Positions 33,232 to 44,788 of a stretch of DNA of 64,000 nucleotides are shown here, in pieces. Both the position numbers and the translations under genes were made by a program. The stretch covers positions 20,569,412-20,633,411 of the forward strand of contig CM029663.1 in NCBI GenBank assembly GCA_017311315.1, read 5' to 3'. This stretch comes from Dendrocalamus latiflorus (taxonomy: Eukaryota; Streptophyta; Magnoliopsida; Poales; Poaceae). A model generated the notes under the pieces. The model did not search any database. It was not told the origin of the DNA and saw only the letters and a list, made by a program, of their open reading frames with translations. Each line of letters opens with the position of its first letter. Position 1 is the stretch's first letter.

Positions 33232-34816
33232 GAGAGCATCTCTGTCCCAGAGTCGGTAGCTAGCAGCACACACGACATAATATGCACTCAGCTGTTGCCC
33301 ATCAAAAACATGCACAAAGTCTCCGGCGTAGCAAGTCTTCGCCGGTGTACAGTCCTTCCGTTTTATAAATATACGTCGCAGTTTTAAATTTCTCCTTTAT
33401 GGGAGTAGTATTCACTCTCTGATGTGTTGGTTTCAGTTTATTATTCAATTCCACGAGCCGTGGCTGCGTGAGGCGCGACAAGTTGCAACATGCTTGTCGC
33501 CGTGGCAATTACTCTACTGTTTCGTAGCCAGCCACTTGACGAGCTCGACCATATCGCCCGATCGCGTCGCGTGGCACCAAATCCGAGAAAATTTCGCGCG
33601 CTGTTGTTTTCGCCCGTGTACCAGCGACGTCCAGCCAAAGCACAGCGCACCCATGCATGAAAATTCTAAGCCAACTTGCCCGGTTTAGGCTTGGCATGCG
33701 CCGTCTTATCAACCACTACTCCAACAACATTATCTTTGGGACAGCTTAATTAGTTTAGGATAAAACCAACATCGCCGACTTGTAATGCTAAGGGTATCTA
33801 GAATGTTTAGTAAGATAAACCTATCTACAATGTTTAATAAGATAAACTTGGCATTTTTTCCTTGTAACTCTAGCCTAATTAGGGATGGAAACGGTGACAG
33901 GGTCGTGGTGGCCAGCGCAAGCAGTGCTCCCTCGCGGGGCATCAACAACGCCAGCTGCTCGATTGCTGGTGGCGCGCGGGTGCAGGCGGCGCCCCCACAG
34001 GAGCGCGGCCGTAGTTGGCTTGGCCGGTGGCGCTTTGTTGTGAGGCAGCAACGGTGCATCGCTACCACCCGAGGAAGCAGCTTGGGCGCCCGAGTTAGGT
34101 TCTTGTAGCTCACAATTAGAATTGTTCCAACTTGTCGGACTAAATATCGGAGGGATCACTGACCTTTAGAACAGTTAGGTTCGAAACTACGGGAAAAGAC
34201 CATTGATTCTGTTCATCCCCTGACCTCCATCAGATGCCCAACTAGCCAGATATCTCGAAAAGTAGTAAGTTAGCTTGTAGCATACATGGCGGTTTTTTGG
34301 GATCAGCCTAAAGGTTAAAAACAAGCTTCAAAATCCCAATTGGGGGGGGGGGGGGGGGGGGGGTTGGATACCTCAGCCTATTAGAGGCTATCATGAACTT
34401 AACTAGGGAAATTTCTCACATAATTGCACGGTTAGATATTTCAACATATTATATTTGTAACAAAATTTCTCACATAATTATGCGGTTAGATATTGGAATA
34501 TATTGTATTTATTATATAACTTCATTATTTTTGAAAATATAATTGTATTTATTATATAGTTATAATATCTATATATTATTAACCTGCACCATTATAATCT
34601 GTCCTATCAAAATAAGTGGTGTAGGTCTTGATGTGGACATCAATCCTAAGGATGCAACCACTACTTTGACCCGCTGCACTCTACCCTCTACTTCAACCAC
34701 ATCTTCTTCGATAGGACTTTCGGTTACTGCACTACCATATTCTCCAGTTGGACCGAGCTACTTCTACTCATATGAGCCGAGCTACATCTACATGTCATGG
34801 TGCTGCATCTTCATAC
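33232..34816. other. Intergenic with a 22-base G tract
   Basis: No gene supported. Frames at 33730-34159 overlap on opposite strands and show no domain. An uninterrupted run of 22 G lies at 34342-34363. Confidence 0.4.
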
Positions 34817-35185
34817 CATGGTGCTACGTCTACATGCCATGGTGTTGCGTTACCAATTATTGATCCATGGGCTTTGTAATGAATGGGCTGATTTGACCCA
34901 TATAGCTAGCCACCTAGAGTTTTTGATACTGTTCACATGACACTATTCATGTGTGAACAGTACCTGTGGCCACCCCTCCATTCTCCTATACATAATGGCT
35001 GCCACCTCTCTAGTTTCTGAGAGTTTTGTTGATTGAAGTTTTCTTTGCTACTTTATACTTTGTCCTCTTGTTCGGCGAGATCAACATCGACATTGTTATT
35101 CCGAACCCCACTTATCAATACAATTTCAATTCCTATTCATAATTTTAGATTGCTTATTTATCTTATTATTATGTGCTTCGAGGTG
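34817..35185 (+). repeat. Direct repeat unit, copy 1
   Basis: About 370 bp matching 36023-36397. It includes CCATGGTGTTGCG, ACCAATTATTG, TTTGTAATGAATGGGCT, GAACAGTACC, CTCCATTCTCCTATACATA and TCTTGTTCGGCGAGATCAAC. Confidence 0.85.
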
Positions 35186-36022
35186 TGGCGAGATCAACAA
35201 CGACAATGTTATTCGAAAATCCTGTTTTTCTGTCCCAACAGCTAGTTTTGAGGTGTGGAGTATATATACCCCCTTGTGGCCAGTTGGAGTATGACTTTTG
35301 GCATTCCATTTCACTCTCTTGAGTTAGTGTGAGGTCCTACTCTTAATTGTGCTGTGTTGCACCCCTGTGAGCAAGGAGGAAAGCTCTAGATTGTATGTGT
35401 TGTATCTAGAGGTGGACTGTGTATCCACTTGAGCTTATGCATTCGTTGCACGTGGTGAAAGTCAAGCGAGGGGCTTGACCTATTACTCTTGGAGTTTGCC
35501 AGCTCCTAGACAACATTGGAGGCACCGTGCGCGGTGATCTTCTCAAAGAAGGTTGTAAGAAGACCCGACAAAGTTGTGAAGGTTGGAGCTCACCTACTCG
35601 GAGCAGGAAAGAGCTACCACTAGTAAATTAAGGTGTTTCAGCTTAATTCGTGGAGCTGGTCCAATTCGTTTGAATTAACCTCAACGTGGACTGGGGAAAC
35701 CGGCAAGTCTCTGAACACCACGGTAAAAAGCAATCGTGTCAATTGTGGTTTATTTTTTTATGCTCAATTTACATTCAAGCAATTTGTATTCATAGAATTA
35801 AATTGATTGCTTATCATCCTAAGATTGCAAACCTTGACATAGGCTTATCTTGTTGGTGTACTTAGGTGAATCCGATTGTTTTAGGTGTTATTTGTGCTAA
35901 ACCTTTTTGAGTTAAGCTTCTACATTATTTGCTTGGTTTAGCCAAATAGAAATTGATAATTAATTGGAGAAGAATTTTTAGACCGCCTATTCACCCCATT
36001 TAGTTGGCCTCTTCGATCTAAC
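35186..36022 (+). repeat. LTR-like sequence between the two direct repeats
   Basis: It has the features of a plant retrotransposon LTR 3' region: a TATATATA run at 35261-35268, and a terminal segment GACCGCCTATTCACCCC followed by CTTCGATCTAACA ending at 36021. No coding domain. A matching second LTR is not in the window. Confidence 0.5.
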
Positions 36023-36397
36023 ACATGGTGCTGCGTCTACATACCATGGTGTTGTGTCACCAATTATTGGTCCATGGACTTTGTAATGAATGGGCTTTTG
36101 GCTCATATGGTTGGTCACCTAGGGTTTTTGGTACTGTTCATGTGGCACTATTCATGCATGAACAGTACCCACGGTCGCCCCTCCATTCTCCTATACATAG
36201 TGGCCACCACCCCTCTAGTTTTTTGAGGGTTTTGTTTATTGAAGTTTAGGTTTGCTACTTTATACTTTGTTCTCTTGTTCGGCGAGATCAACAACGATAT
36301 TGTTTTTCGAAACCCCACTTATAAATACAATTTCAATTCCTATTTGCAATTTCAGATTGCTTATTTATGTTGTTCTTGCGTGCTTCTTCGGTGTATA
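36023..36397 (+). repeat. Direct repeat unit, copy 2
   Basis: Second copy of 34817-35185, roughly 85-90% similar by eye. It begins directly after the TCTAACA end of the LTR-like segment. Confidence 0.85.
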
Positions 36398-37288
36398 CAG
36401 GAATAAATCTTTGTGATCAAGTCATCCGAGTATTTGTGCACGGTTGATAACTTGTTGAGCAGTTCGGCGATTACGTGGTTTTGAGCCTTGCGAGTTCATA
36501 GCCTAGATCATGAGAGTTGAGCGACTACTACCGAATTTACCTTCTTATCAAAAGATTGGGCCAGAACAGGACCTTTGTGGTTCATTAGATCTTCTCATTT
36601 TCTCTTGATTAATGAGAGAATTTCTTACCTATATATGATTCATCTACACAATTATAATTTGGTCCCACCGAAATAAGTGGTGTAGATCTTATCTTTTCTC
36701 TCAATTAATAAGAACTAGTAGGGTGGCCCGCATATTTACGTGGATTGATTTGTTTTAAAGTTTGTAATATCAAATGATATAATGTATATGCTTCATAATA
36801 TATTTACTTATCCTATAGGTTATTTAGGTTTTTAAGACATCATAAATATTAGAAATGATAGTAGAAGCTTCAAGAAAAATACAAGCTGAGAAATATAATG
36901 GAAGTATGAGCTTTGATAGAAGAAAATCATTTAGTATAATAAGTTTTTAGGGTTCTTAGAAATGTAACTACTCTTCATCATGCATGAATCATGTAGCTAT
37001 ATACCCTTATTCTTCCTTCATTAGTTGCTCTTTCTCAAAATATATGCTTGCACATGTACCTTTGTTTAATCTCAAACAGACGTTGATTATGTGTGCGGCA
37101 AATTATCTTATTAATTTACATGGTATTAGAGTGTCTTGCTCATGCATACACCAATGCACCATGAGCGACCTACCTTGAACTTATCTTTCCTCATAGTCGT
37201 CTGCCCCACTGAACTATGTGTCTTCTATCTCTTTTTGCTCCATAACTTTCTACTTCAACCTTCAATAGCAAGCCTAATTCTTGATCAG
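36398..37288. other. Intergenic, no gene
   Basis: AT-rich. A stretch at 36645-36690 (AATAAGTGGTGTAGATCTT) resembles 34600-34625, so more of the repeat family extends here. Confidence 0.4.
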
Positions 37289-40205
37289 TGTAACATCCTG
37301 ACTTTTAGAGCCTTTTCGAAGCTTTACAATGAAATTCACCATCTGGATTTTTCTGAAATTAATACAAGCTTAAAATAAATTTTCATTAATTAAAAGGATT
37401 TAATATGACTAAATTAAACATTAACATTTGGTGAAAGTATTTTATTTGGGTTCCTTGTGTTCCAAGGATTTTTCTAGAATTTTTGAATTTTATTTGGAAT
37501 TATTTGCTATTTTCTAGAACTCAAATGAATTTATAGGAATTTTCAAAAACAGAAAAGCCCTAAAAAAATCCCCAAAGAGGCCTTTGGGTTGTAACCCATC
37601 TTTTCTTCCTGGCCCAGCCTGTGCGTTAGCCCACTCTGGCTTGCCCCACCTCAGCGCGTATCAAGCATCGGGCCACCGTCCTCTCTGTTGGATGGTTGAC
37701 ATTTGTCGACCATCGGCCACGTCTTCTCGCCCGCGCCCTTATATCCTGGGTGCCCACTTGTCGACGTGTGCATCGTCATCCTCATCGAATCTCACTGCCG
37801 CCATCTCCGACCGGGATTCCCTCGGCGTTTGAGCCGTTCCCGTCTCAGACTCATTGTTCGTGCCGCCCATGGTCTTCTCGGTGTCTGTGTATAAAAGCCA
37901 AGCCCGCGCCTTGCTTTCTGCATCCTCACAGCCGCTCGCTTCTGCGAGATCACTCGTGCGCTGTCACCGCTGCAGCTCCGTCGTCGCTCACTGAGTCGCC
38001 CTCGCCACTGGTGAGTCCACCGCCGAGCCATCCTCCTCTTCTGCCACGCTCCATCGATCCGCCTCATCGACGGTCAGCACGCCGATGCCCTCGCCGGTCA
38101 TCCCCGCCGCAGTTAGCCGTAGCCGCTGCCTCGGTTCGCACGCCCCGTTGACATCACCTCGCACCCGCCACACGTTGCTTTGCCTCCTCCGTGCACCTCG
38201 TCCACTGTGAGCCAATCCTCTGACCCGTGGGCCCAACCGAGTCACCGAGCCACGTCAGATCCACTGCACCAAAGACTAGTGGATTGAGCCTCGTCATCAC
38301 TGCCACGTAAGCCCTAGTGTGACGTGTCTGCCATGTGTCATCCACATGGATACCATGTTAGCAAGCCATGCACAGTGCATTGTTCCATGAGCCGGGTCCC
38401 CCATAGAATAGATTTTCTGTGCACTGAGTCCACAACACAGTAGGATTTCTGAATTTCCAGCCTTTTTCTTTAAATTAGATTTTCCAAAAGCCCGTTCTTC
38501 TCCATCCTAGTTCCGATTGACCTGATTCTTTTTTTCTAAATTCATCTAAAATTGAGCTTTATCTTTTGGTTCTGGTTTTGAAGGTTTTCGAGTTCATTTG
38601 AATTTTATTTGTAACTCGTTCGCTTTCTCTCTCATTAGATAACATTTTCGAAGGAGCAGAAGGACTAGAAGATTAAGAAATTGGTAACTAAGTAAGGCCA
38701 AGGCAAGTTATGTTTTTTGATCATATTAAACCTAGTTTTCAAATCTACTATATATTATTTTATTTTAAATTATCATGCATCACTATTTTGTTATAAAATC
38801 TTTGTATTGGTAGTTAATAACCTATTTGATTAATTCCTCCTTGATAATTTCAATGTCATGATTCCATTGTCACCATAGGATGGGTATTTATCTAATGATA
38901 TAATATTAGTTGTCACATAGATTATACGTTTAGTATGCTTAGCCATGTTTGTAGTACGTTGGGTTATCATCACATATGATTAATTAATTAATTTTGACTT
39001 AATGAGATATTGAATCATGGTGGTTAACCACAGTTACAAAATTTATGTACCATGACATGGGTAGTGTCATTGGTGTTGGTTATACAAAATGGTTTTTACT
39101 TGGACAAATGATCGTGTAGTAAAGGAGGTGCAGTTTGCACATTAGGATGTGGATGCTTCGCCTGGGTAATGTCTAAGAATTTAACTTTGTGCACCATTGA
39201 TCTTAGCATTATCGTGCAACCACATATCCAGTATGGCATTGACCTGGGTGATTAATTTGTGATGTTTCAATTTCGGTTCCACCATTGAGATGAACATGAT
39301 TGCTGATTTCTATAAGGCGCAAGGGGGGACTCTCTGACTAAGCAGTTTAACCTACTAGGCCGTGAAACCTTAGCGGGTAGAACTGGGTTGAGATTGAGTA
39401 TCATAAAGGCCTTGTGATAATCACTTAGTCATGAAACCCAAGGAAGTGTGTAATGGCCGACATGATAAGTGTATTATCTATTGTGGGTAAAGTTGTGCAA
39501 CATCTGTAGAGTGTAAAACTATTCAAATAGTCATGTCCCCAATCATGGACAATGCTTGATGATTTCACACGAGGGGTATGTTTTTCATAAAAATCTTGGT
39601 TGGGGTTGAGAGCAGGTTGATTGGGAAGTGAATGGTTAATTCACTTGGGGGTTTATTCACTCCTTTGATTCATTAATTATTTGTATATGTCCTTTCCAAA
39701 ATTGCATTTTCAATCTATTTATTGTATTTACTCTAAAAATAATGCTTTCTGCAAAATAACCATTCAGCCATTCTTTGATAAGCCTTGTATATTATATTGT
39801 ATTTTTGTTACAAACGATTTGCTGAGTACTCTATGTACTCACGGCTATATCCATATTTACTCAGTTGCTGAAGAAGAACCATACTAACCAGAGGTGAGTG
39901 AAGGAGGATGCTGCGACGACTTCGCGGATTAGGACTTCGCTCCCCAGTCGATTGCTTGTGGACATGTCAAGTGGCTACTACGCTTATTTCTGTTTTCTGC
40001 TGCTAGTTTCTTAAACCCTTCAGGTTATTATTTGTAAATTTGACCATAAGCTCGCAACTCTGATAATTAATAATATTTAAGTCTTTTCTTAGTAAACCAT
40101 GATATGGTCGATACTTCATCTATGTTTACACTGTGTGCACTAGCGTGATCCTCGACTAGTGCAGAATACACAGGAGAGTCGAATTTGCATATTCAGGTCT
40201 CAACA
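37289..40205 (+). mobile_element. Solo LTR, 2.9 kb, probably Ty3/gypsy type
   Basis: Starts TGTAACATCCTGACTTTTAG and ends ATTCAGGTCTCAACA, thus TG...CA. It is flanked by ATCAG (37284-37288) and ATCGG (40206-40210), a 5 bp duplication with one mismatch. A TATAAAAG at 37890-37897 followed by C-rich leader DNA fits an LTR promoter on the plus strand. The TGTAACA-type start and large size recall grass gypsy families with 3 kb LTRs. No internal domain lies on either side, so it arose by LTR-LTR recombination. The overlapping frames at 37584-38345 are compositional. Confidence 0.82.
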
Positions 40206-41074
40206 ATCGGTCTCTCTCAACTGTTACCCCTTCTAATGTAACATTCGACTAGATAGTTATTTTCTACTTCTTTTCAATTATTGCTTAATGCAGACCATTA
40301 CGACATCATCATGCATACACGTGCAACCATCGTCGATTCCTACCAGGGATACCTGTCATGCTCTCTCTAGTGGCCCTAAGCTTATTCCCTATGGCTACGC
40401 CATCTCTACTCTAAGCTCTTTGCTCCTCTACTTCTGTACGCCTGTGCTTCTATTCATACGATGTATGCATGTATATACATATGCATGATGTTGCACATGC
40501 TAGATGTCCTTTTCTCACGTGTCGGTCGCTCCTTTTCTTCAACGTTGGGTAACTTTTTGTTGTGGCTTCCTCGCTAACTATAGCGACCTCCCATCTTCAC
40601 TGATGTTAGTATATCTACTTTAGTCACTATCTAACGATATGAAAAATCTTCTCGCTATCACGATGACACCATGTCCCTCACCAGCGATGGCGCGCTCCTA
40701 GTTAGCAAATGCCTCCATATCGTTCATAGCTCATCCTCAATGCAAAGGTTCACCTCCTCTCTGCTAGGGCTTCCCCGTCATTGACCTTTCTTTGGCCATT
40801 GACTTCTTCAATAACGCTGACGCTCACCACTCGCTTTCGCGGCCCTTGGCTTTTTTTTACTCTGGTCTTTCTCTTCAATAGCTTCGGTGAGCAGCACTAC
40901 ATTGTTCTCGTTGAACATCTAAGGTGAGAAGCACGACATTATCCTTATTTTTGTTGTTGCTGCCGCAGCTATTTGCTTCTCTATGGGTCAGTGACTTGAT
41001 GTAGGACAGATGGACGCCATTACACCCATTCATGGTCTTATTCAACGTCATTTGTGCTATCCACGTTACAACTT
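40206..41074. other. Intergenic, no gene
   Basis: Pyrimidine-rich patches and short frames, no domain. Sequence on both sides of the solo LTR was contiguous before that insertion. Confidence 0.35.
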
Positions 41075-41530
41075 TAAATTTTTCAAAATTTAGTTATTTT
41101 ATTAGAGTTCATATACAAATTAAATTGCTAATTTTATTTGCTTTATTCCAAATTTAAGTTATTTAGGGATTTTTACCTTGAAATTCCTATGGGAATCAAA
41201 TTGCAAAATTTCTTTTATTTTTATTCTAAATGTCAATTATTTTTTGTTGGAATTTGTATACAAATCAATTGCTTTTCCTTGAATTTTTATTCCAAGTTAT
41301 AGTTATTTAGATATTTACTTTGGAATTTGTATCAAAATGAAATTGGTAATTTTATTTTTGTTTATTTCCCAAAATTTCAGTTATTTTTTATGCAATTCAT
41401 ATGTAAATTCAATTGCTAATTTTTGTTTAATTTTTATTCAATTTTATATTTATTTAGAGATTTTACTTAGGAATTCGTATGGAAATCAAATTGCTAATTT
41501 TTTTATTCTAATTTCTGTTATTTCTAGATT
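41075..41530. repeat. Degenerate AT-rich tandem repeat
   Basis: A unit of roughly 60-70 bp built on TTATTTAGAGATTTTACTT, GGAATTCGTATGGAAATCAA and ATTGCTAATTTT recurs six or seven times with heavy divergence. The alternation of a G-containing half with a T-rich half is regular. Confidence 0.75.
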
Positions 41531-42589
41531 GTACTTGATAAGGACTCTTTTTTTTAATCTAGACTGTTAATCTGGAGCCACCATGATCAACAGTGTGGAT
41601 TTTTCTCTCTTTTCTCTAATTAATGTTGGGAACTTCTAACCCTTAAGAGCAGACGTGGTGGCTTTTTTTGCGTTTAAGTAAGATAATAATATATAGATTT
41701 GTTGGAATTTTTTTCTAATTGTAGAATTACTGTGAAATATTTTAGATCTCCAAAGCAAAGAATGTATCATAAATATCATCTTAATTCTTATGTTTGTAGA
41801 TATACATAGATGTACTATGTAGACTAAAATTCGATGGCAACAGTGATAAGATGTCCTTGCGCAGGAAGCCTCCGGTATACCGGACTTTTCTGTCAGGATT
41901 GATCCGAATCATGTCCGTGTCACTTATGGACAATTACAAAGGTGTTTCTAGATACTCGTTTCTACCTTTCCCTGGCTAAGAATTTCCTGTTGTTCACTTT
42001 CAAAAAGAATTTTCCTGTTGTTCACATTCAAAAATAATTTTCCTGTTGAAGTTATATCCCACCGTTCTCCCTCCTCTAAAAGCTTCTAGAAAAGGTCCAC
42101 TAGTCCATGACACAATCAACATTATTACACAATAGCATGTATATACAGGTCAGCAGTCAGCACACAATCCATCTGAAACACATAAACCCAGATATTTAAG
42201 GCAACAGTAATGCAGCCACAACCTGATAACAGAAAGGCAAAATTAAAGCCAAAGAAAAAGAAAAGGGTTCAAAAGTGACATGGCAAACTGCACCGATGGG
42301 CAGGCAGCCAGCTCACACATCATCGGCAACAAGAAGAGTCTTTCCAAGGCTAGCAGCCAACTCACACAGCATCTGCAACAAAGAACAGTCTACGGTGGGT
42401 TCATTTCGGCTAGGAGATGGCTTTTGCTTCTAGTATTTGCACAAATAAATTGAATTTTCATAAATTAATAAATTATTTAGAAAATTTATTCTAATAAATT
42501 GTTTTGAAAAAATAAAAAAAATATTTTGTTTGTTTGTTCGAGAGACATCTTAAGTTATAGTACATGAGTTTTGCCTCACTTCAAACAGC
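41531..42589. other. Intergenic, no gene
   Basis: Includes a doubled TTTTCCTGTTGTTCAC(A/T)TTCAAAAA (about 41985-42045) and a doubled CAGCCA(A/G)CTCACACA-CATC (42307 and 42357). No coding evidence. Confidence 0.4.
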
Positions 42590-42845
42590 TTTAGTTTTTG
42601 GTTTTTTGGTTTACAACTTATTTAAGTCAGAAGTCAGTTAGAACACGTCGACTTTTAATTTTGGTTACTTAAGCTTTTTCTGTTTTTTATCTTTTTTCTT
42701 ATTCTTTTGTATTATCCGTGATAATATAATAGTTTTATTTTTTATTTCTTTTAACTAAATGACTTAAAAAAATAACAATTGTTATAGTATTATACCAACC
42801 ACAAATCAATCACTAAAGTCATAAATCATACCAAAACTAGCTAGC
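42590..42845 (+). repeat. MITE family B copy
   Basis: Carries TTATTCTTTTGTATTATCC then GTGATAATATAATAG and, near the end, TTATAGTATTATACCAACC, in family order. Lies about 700 bp upstream of the RAV gene's core promoter. Confidence 0.6.
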
Positions 42846-42984
42846 TTAGCCCTTCAGCCATCGCATGAGCTGACTGACCCACACCAAAACTAGGCAGTAG
42901 TCGTCATCTCTGAAGTCTCATCGCATGGGGGTGACGTCAATCCCGAGTAGTACAAAACAGGAAGAGAAACCTAACCTAAAAGCT

Positions 42985-43165
42985 CGGTTCTTTTGTATTT
43001 TTAGCTCTTATCTACTTCGAAAGTCAAGTTAAATAGAACAATTTTTTGAAGTTAAATTTTAAAATAGTTTTCTAAATCTAAAACTGTATATACCATTTGT
43101 ATTGATGTTTCTACTATCTATCACTATCTCAAAAATATAAACAAAAATTCCACACCCTAAAAAAT
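42985..43165 (+). repeat. MITE, first of two related copies in the RAV upstream region
   Basis: Starts CGGTTCTTTTGTATTTTTAG. It shares with 43266-43490 an interior of ATATACCATTTGTATTGATG, TACTATCTATCACTATCTC and AAAAATATAAACAAAAAT. Termini are poorly preserved. Confidence 0.5.
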
Positions 43166-43265
43166 AAGATTAAAACACGAGAAAAACAAAAGTAGCAAAC
43201 CATCCATCTGTGTCCTTTGCCCACGCGGACATGGTATGGTAGCACCCCATGCCGTATGCTACAAG

Positions 43266-43492
43266 GGCTGTTCTTGGTTTATATGTCTTTTAGTTTCGAC
43301 TTCTTGTTAGCCGAAATAAATATGATGATTTTTTAAATAATTTCTTAAAGACATATTTTCAAATGGCTTTTTAAATGCAAAATTCTATATATCACCTATA
43401 TCAATAATTCCTATCATTTATTATTATATTAAAAAATACATACAAAAACTAAACTACGGTCATGATTCATGGGTCACAGCCGAACAGAACAA
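43266..43492 (+). repeat. MITE ending about 25 bp upstream of the RAV TATA box
   Basis: Left edge GGCTGTTCTTGGTTTATATG. Right edge, inverted, starts GTTCTGTTCGGCTGTG, so the ends share a short CTGTTC core. The interior resembles 42985-43165. No target duplication was found. Confidence 0.5.
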
Positions 43493-43518
43493 TTCCATGG
43501 CTAACCCGCCCACCGCTC

Positions 43519-43527
43519 CTATATATG
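43519..43527 (+). promoter_or_regulatory. TATA box of the RAV gene
   Basis: CTATATATG in an otherwise C-rich stretch, about 130 bp before the start codon. Transcription would begin near 43550, giving a leader of about 100 bases. Confidence 0.7.
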
Positions 43528-43567
43528 CCACCTCCCCTTCCTGCCTCTCCCATCTATCCTACGCTTA

Positions 43568-43617
43568 ACATCGCAACAGCAGCAGCATAGATACATCGCA
43601 ACAGAAGCAGCATAGGT
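43568..43617 (+). repeat. 25 bp tandem duplication in the RAV leader
   Basis: ACATCGCAACAGCAGCAGCA followed by TAGAT, then a second copy with two substitutions. Each copy contains CAACA, the motif bound by the AP2 domain of RAV1 in Arabidopsis. Confidence 0.85.
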
Positions 43618-43654
43618 ACAGTTGGTGAGCTAGCAGTGTGCTCTGCGTACTGAG

Positions 43655-44788
43655 ATGGACAGCACGAGCTGCCTCGTGGACGACAACAGCAGCGGCGGCG
43701 CCTCCACGGACAAGCTCAAGGCGCTGGTGGCCGCGGCGGCGGCGCCGCTGGAACGCATGGGCAGTGGCGCCAGCGCGGTGGTGGATGCGGCCGAGCCGGG
43801 GGCCGAGGCGGACTCCGGCGGCGCCGGCGCGGGGCGCGTGGGCCCGGGCGGGAAGTTGCCGTCTTCCAAGTACAAGGGGGTGGTGCCGCAGCCCAACGGA
43901 CGGTGGGGCGCGCAGATCTACGAGCGGCACCAGCGCGTGTGGCTCGGCACGTTCGCGGGGGAAGCCGACGCCGCGCGTGCCTACGACATCGCCGCGCAGC
44001 GCTTCCGCGGCCGCGACGCCGTCACCAACTTCCGCCCGCTCGCGGAGGCCGACCCCGAAGCCGCTGCCGAGCTCCGCTTCCTTGCCTCGCGCTCCAAGGC
44101 CGAGGTCGTCGACATGCTCCGCAAGCACACCTACTTCGACGAACTCGCCCAGAGCAGGCGCGCCCTCGCCGCCTCCGCCCCCTCCACCTTCGCCACCTCG
44201 CTCCCCAACGCGCACGGCCACTACTCCTCGCCGCCCTCCCCCGCAGCCGCGGCGCGCGAGCATCTCTTCGACAAGACGGTCACCCCCAGCGACGTGGGCA
44301 AGCTCAACAGGCTGGTGATACCAAAGCAGCAAGCCGAGAAGCACTTCCCGCTCCAGCTCCCGGCCGCCAGCGGCGAGAGCAAGGGCGTGCTACTCAACTT
44401 CGAGGACGCCGCGGGCAAGGTGTGGCGGTTCCGGTACTCGTACTGGAACAGCAGCCAGAGCTACGTCCTCACCAAGGGCTGGAGCCGCTTCGTCAAGGAG
44501 AAGGGCCTCCACGCCGGCGACGTCGTCGGGTTCTACCGCTTAGCCGCTGGCGCTGGCGGCGACGATAGCAGGCTCTTCATCGACTGCAAGCTGCAGCCGA
44601 ACACTAACAGCGCCGCCTTGACAGACCCCGCGGATCAGCCAGCGCCGGTACCCAAGGCCGTGAGGCTCTTCGGCGTCGACCTGCTCACGGCGCCGCCGGA
44701 GATGGCCGGGTGCAAGAGAACCAGGGACTTGGCGAGGCCTCCGCAGGCAGCGTTCAAGAAGCAATGCATAGAGCTGGCACTAGTATAG
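43655..44788 (+). CDS. RAV-family AP2/B3 transcription factor
   Basis: A 377-residue nuclear DNA-binding protein from a single exon, as usual for RAV genes. Residues 71-126 form an AP2 domain (KYKGVVPQPNGRWGAQIYE, RVWLGTFAGEADAARAYD, FRGRDAVTNF). Residues 204-312 form a B3 domain (LFDKTVTPSDVGKLNRLVIP, KVWRFRYSYWNSSQSYVLT, GWSRFVKEKGLHAGDVV). RLFGV at 337-341 is the known B3-repressor motif, followed by a basic tail (FKKQCIELALV). Family members bind CAACA plus CACCTG and mostly repress, including TEMPRANILLO control of flowering time. The sequence is very close to what I recall of rice Os01g0693400. The start is the first ATG after the TATA box, in a good context. The frame is intact to TAG. 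Neighbours are all transposon-derived, with MITEs upstream. Confidence 0.97.
   Translation: MDSTSCLVDDNSSGGASTDKLKALVAAAAAPLERMGSGASAVVDAAEPGAEADSGGAGAGRVGPGGKLPSSKYKGVVPQPNGRWGAQIYERHQRVWLGTFAGEADAARAYDIAAQRFRGRDAVTNFRPLAEADPEAAAELRFLASRSKAEVVDMLRKHTYFDELAQSRRALAASAPSTFATSLPNAHGHYSSPPSPAAAAREHLFDKTVTPSDVGKLNRLVIPKQQAEKHFPLQLPAASGESKGVLLNFEDAAGKVWRFRYSYWNSSQSYVLTKGWSRFVKEKGLHAGDVVGFYRLAAGAGGDDSRLFIDCKLQPNTNSAALTDPADQPAPVPKAVRLFGVDLLTAPPEMAGCKRTRDLARPPQAAFKKQCIELALV

Noticed and set aside
37584..38345. Several frames in a C-rich stretch
   Set aside because: They lie in the leader part of a solo LTR and overlap on both strands.
36700..41700. Possible Helitron around the solo LTR (AGTAGGGTGGCCCGCA near 36717)
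   Set aside because: No TC start, CTRR end or 3' hairpin could be placed, and no Rep/helicase frame was seen.
43565..44344. Long antisense frame (259 codons) and other-phase plus frames over the RAV gene
   Set aside because: GC-rich codon bias keeps shadow frames open. Only the 43655-44788 frame shows the AP2, B3 and RLFGV motifs.
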